Source: Globisporangium splendens (Eukaryota; Oomycota; Peronosporomycetes; Pythiales; Pythiaceae). Taken from it: 64,000 nt of DNA. The DNA lies in contig VFIW01000019.1 of NCBI GenBank assembly GCA_006386115.1, positions 248,001 through 312,000 on the forward strand, in the 5' to 3' direction. The position numbers and the translations under genes were made by a program. Below the pieces are notes generated by a model. That model was not told the DNA's origin. It made no database searches and saw only the letters and a program-made list of their open reading frames with translations. Below, in pieces: positions 63,901-64,000 of the stretch (positions are counted from its first letter, which is position 1; each line of letters starts with the position of its first letter).

Positions 63901-64000
63901 GCTGTTCTCAAGCGGTAGCAGCAGGATCACGACGGTGAAGAGCATAATGAATGGCAGAATCACGTAAAAGTTGTGCGCGTTGACCCAGTAGGCGCTCGAG
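60948..64000 (-). CDS. FUSC/ALMT-like membrane protein with two EF-hands, copy 2 (5'-incomplete)
   Basis: Paralogue of the gene at 43637, running off the right edge. Exons: 63864-64000 (partial), 63601-63772 (172 nt, the same size as in copy 1), 63071-63516 and 60948-62980. The intron at 62981-63070 has no counterpart in copy 1, whereas the others are at equivalent positions. It keeps the second helix cluster (LLSAFKVTVAILMGTFLAVY, MGNHIGGSFSVTVNRVAG) and the EF-hands DKDCSGEIDADE and DKDCSGKVSFEE with all ligands. The conserved tail (FSLSDIANSMKAAYVAWLME, MEELLLLNCLVSGAEG) is shared with copy 1 and ends at the same VSS residues. It is probably a Ca2+-regulated anion or organic-acid transporter. 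Substrate unknown. Confidence 0.88.

Noticed and set aside
1..64000. CRISPR arrays, operons, rRNA or tRNA genes
   Set aside because: No repeat-spacer pattern, no rRNA-like block and no convincing tRNA cloverleaf were noticed. Introns and LINEs show this is a eukaryotic genome, so bacterial features are not expected. A tRNAscan run would be decisive for tRNAs.

Overview
The window looks like nuclear DNA of an oomycete (a Phytophthora/Pythium-like stramenopile). The evidence is short GT-AG introns of about 60-145 bp, an oomycete-type initiator (GCTCATTTCACAATTC, 25958-25973) just upstream of a secreted glycosidase, an RNase H-bearing L1-like LINE in four copies, a chromodomain Ty3/gypsy element, and proteins typical of the group. 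Where genes are spliced, exons were worked out by hand from reading frame, splice sites and family similarity. None is confirmed by transcripts.

Layout. 1-3504: the 3' half of a Ty3/gypsy element (integrase, chromodomain, 3' LTR), apparently nested in LINE copy A. 4.1-8.0 kb: three related hydrophilic, dehydrin/LEA-like genes around a possible Myb/SANT-like gene. 8.6-9.5 kb: two small hydrophilic genes. 9.7-19.4 kb: three tandem members of a large, apparently undescribed leucine-rich family, here called the ILVPGYGHC family after its central motif, with a degraded unrecognised segment between the second and third. 19.6-20.8 kb: a seven-exon divergent TATA-binding-protein-like gene facing the third member. 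21.0-23.7 kb: cullin-4 (four exons, one GC-AG intron). 26.0-28.4 kb: secreted GH3 beta-glucosidase. 28.6-31.0 kb: a fourth ILVPGYGHC member, then a C-terminal remnant of another. 31.8-35.5 kb: a fatty acyl-CoA reductase with a C-terminal SKL, broken by LINE copy B with a 14-bp target-site duplication and by an in-frame stop. 36.1-41.7 kb: two more ILVPGYGHC remnants around LINE copy C, the longest copy. 43.6-47.4 kb and 60.9-64.0 kb: two FUSC/ALMT-like membrane proteins with paired EF-hands, the second running off the window. Between them: a ZIP metal transporter, LINE copy D (multiply broken), a CCP5/AGBL5-like carboxypeptidase, a plant-FRO-like ferric reductase and a two-exon Mpo1-like protein.

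Themes. Several genes handle metals or ions (ZIP, ferric reductase, Ca2+-binding FUSC-like transporters). CUL4 is an E3 ligase scaffold, and the ILVPGYGHC proteins end in a short F-box-like hydrophobic motif, but no functional link between them can be shown from sequence. The region is a family-expansion and retrotransposon-decay zone: seven ILVPGYGHC loci (four apparently intact, three remnants), four LINE copies and one gypsy element.
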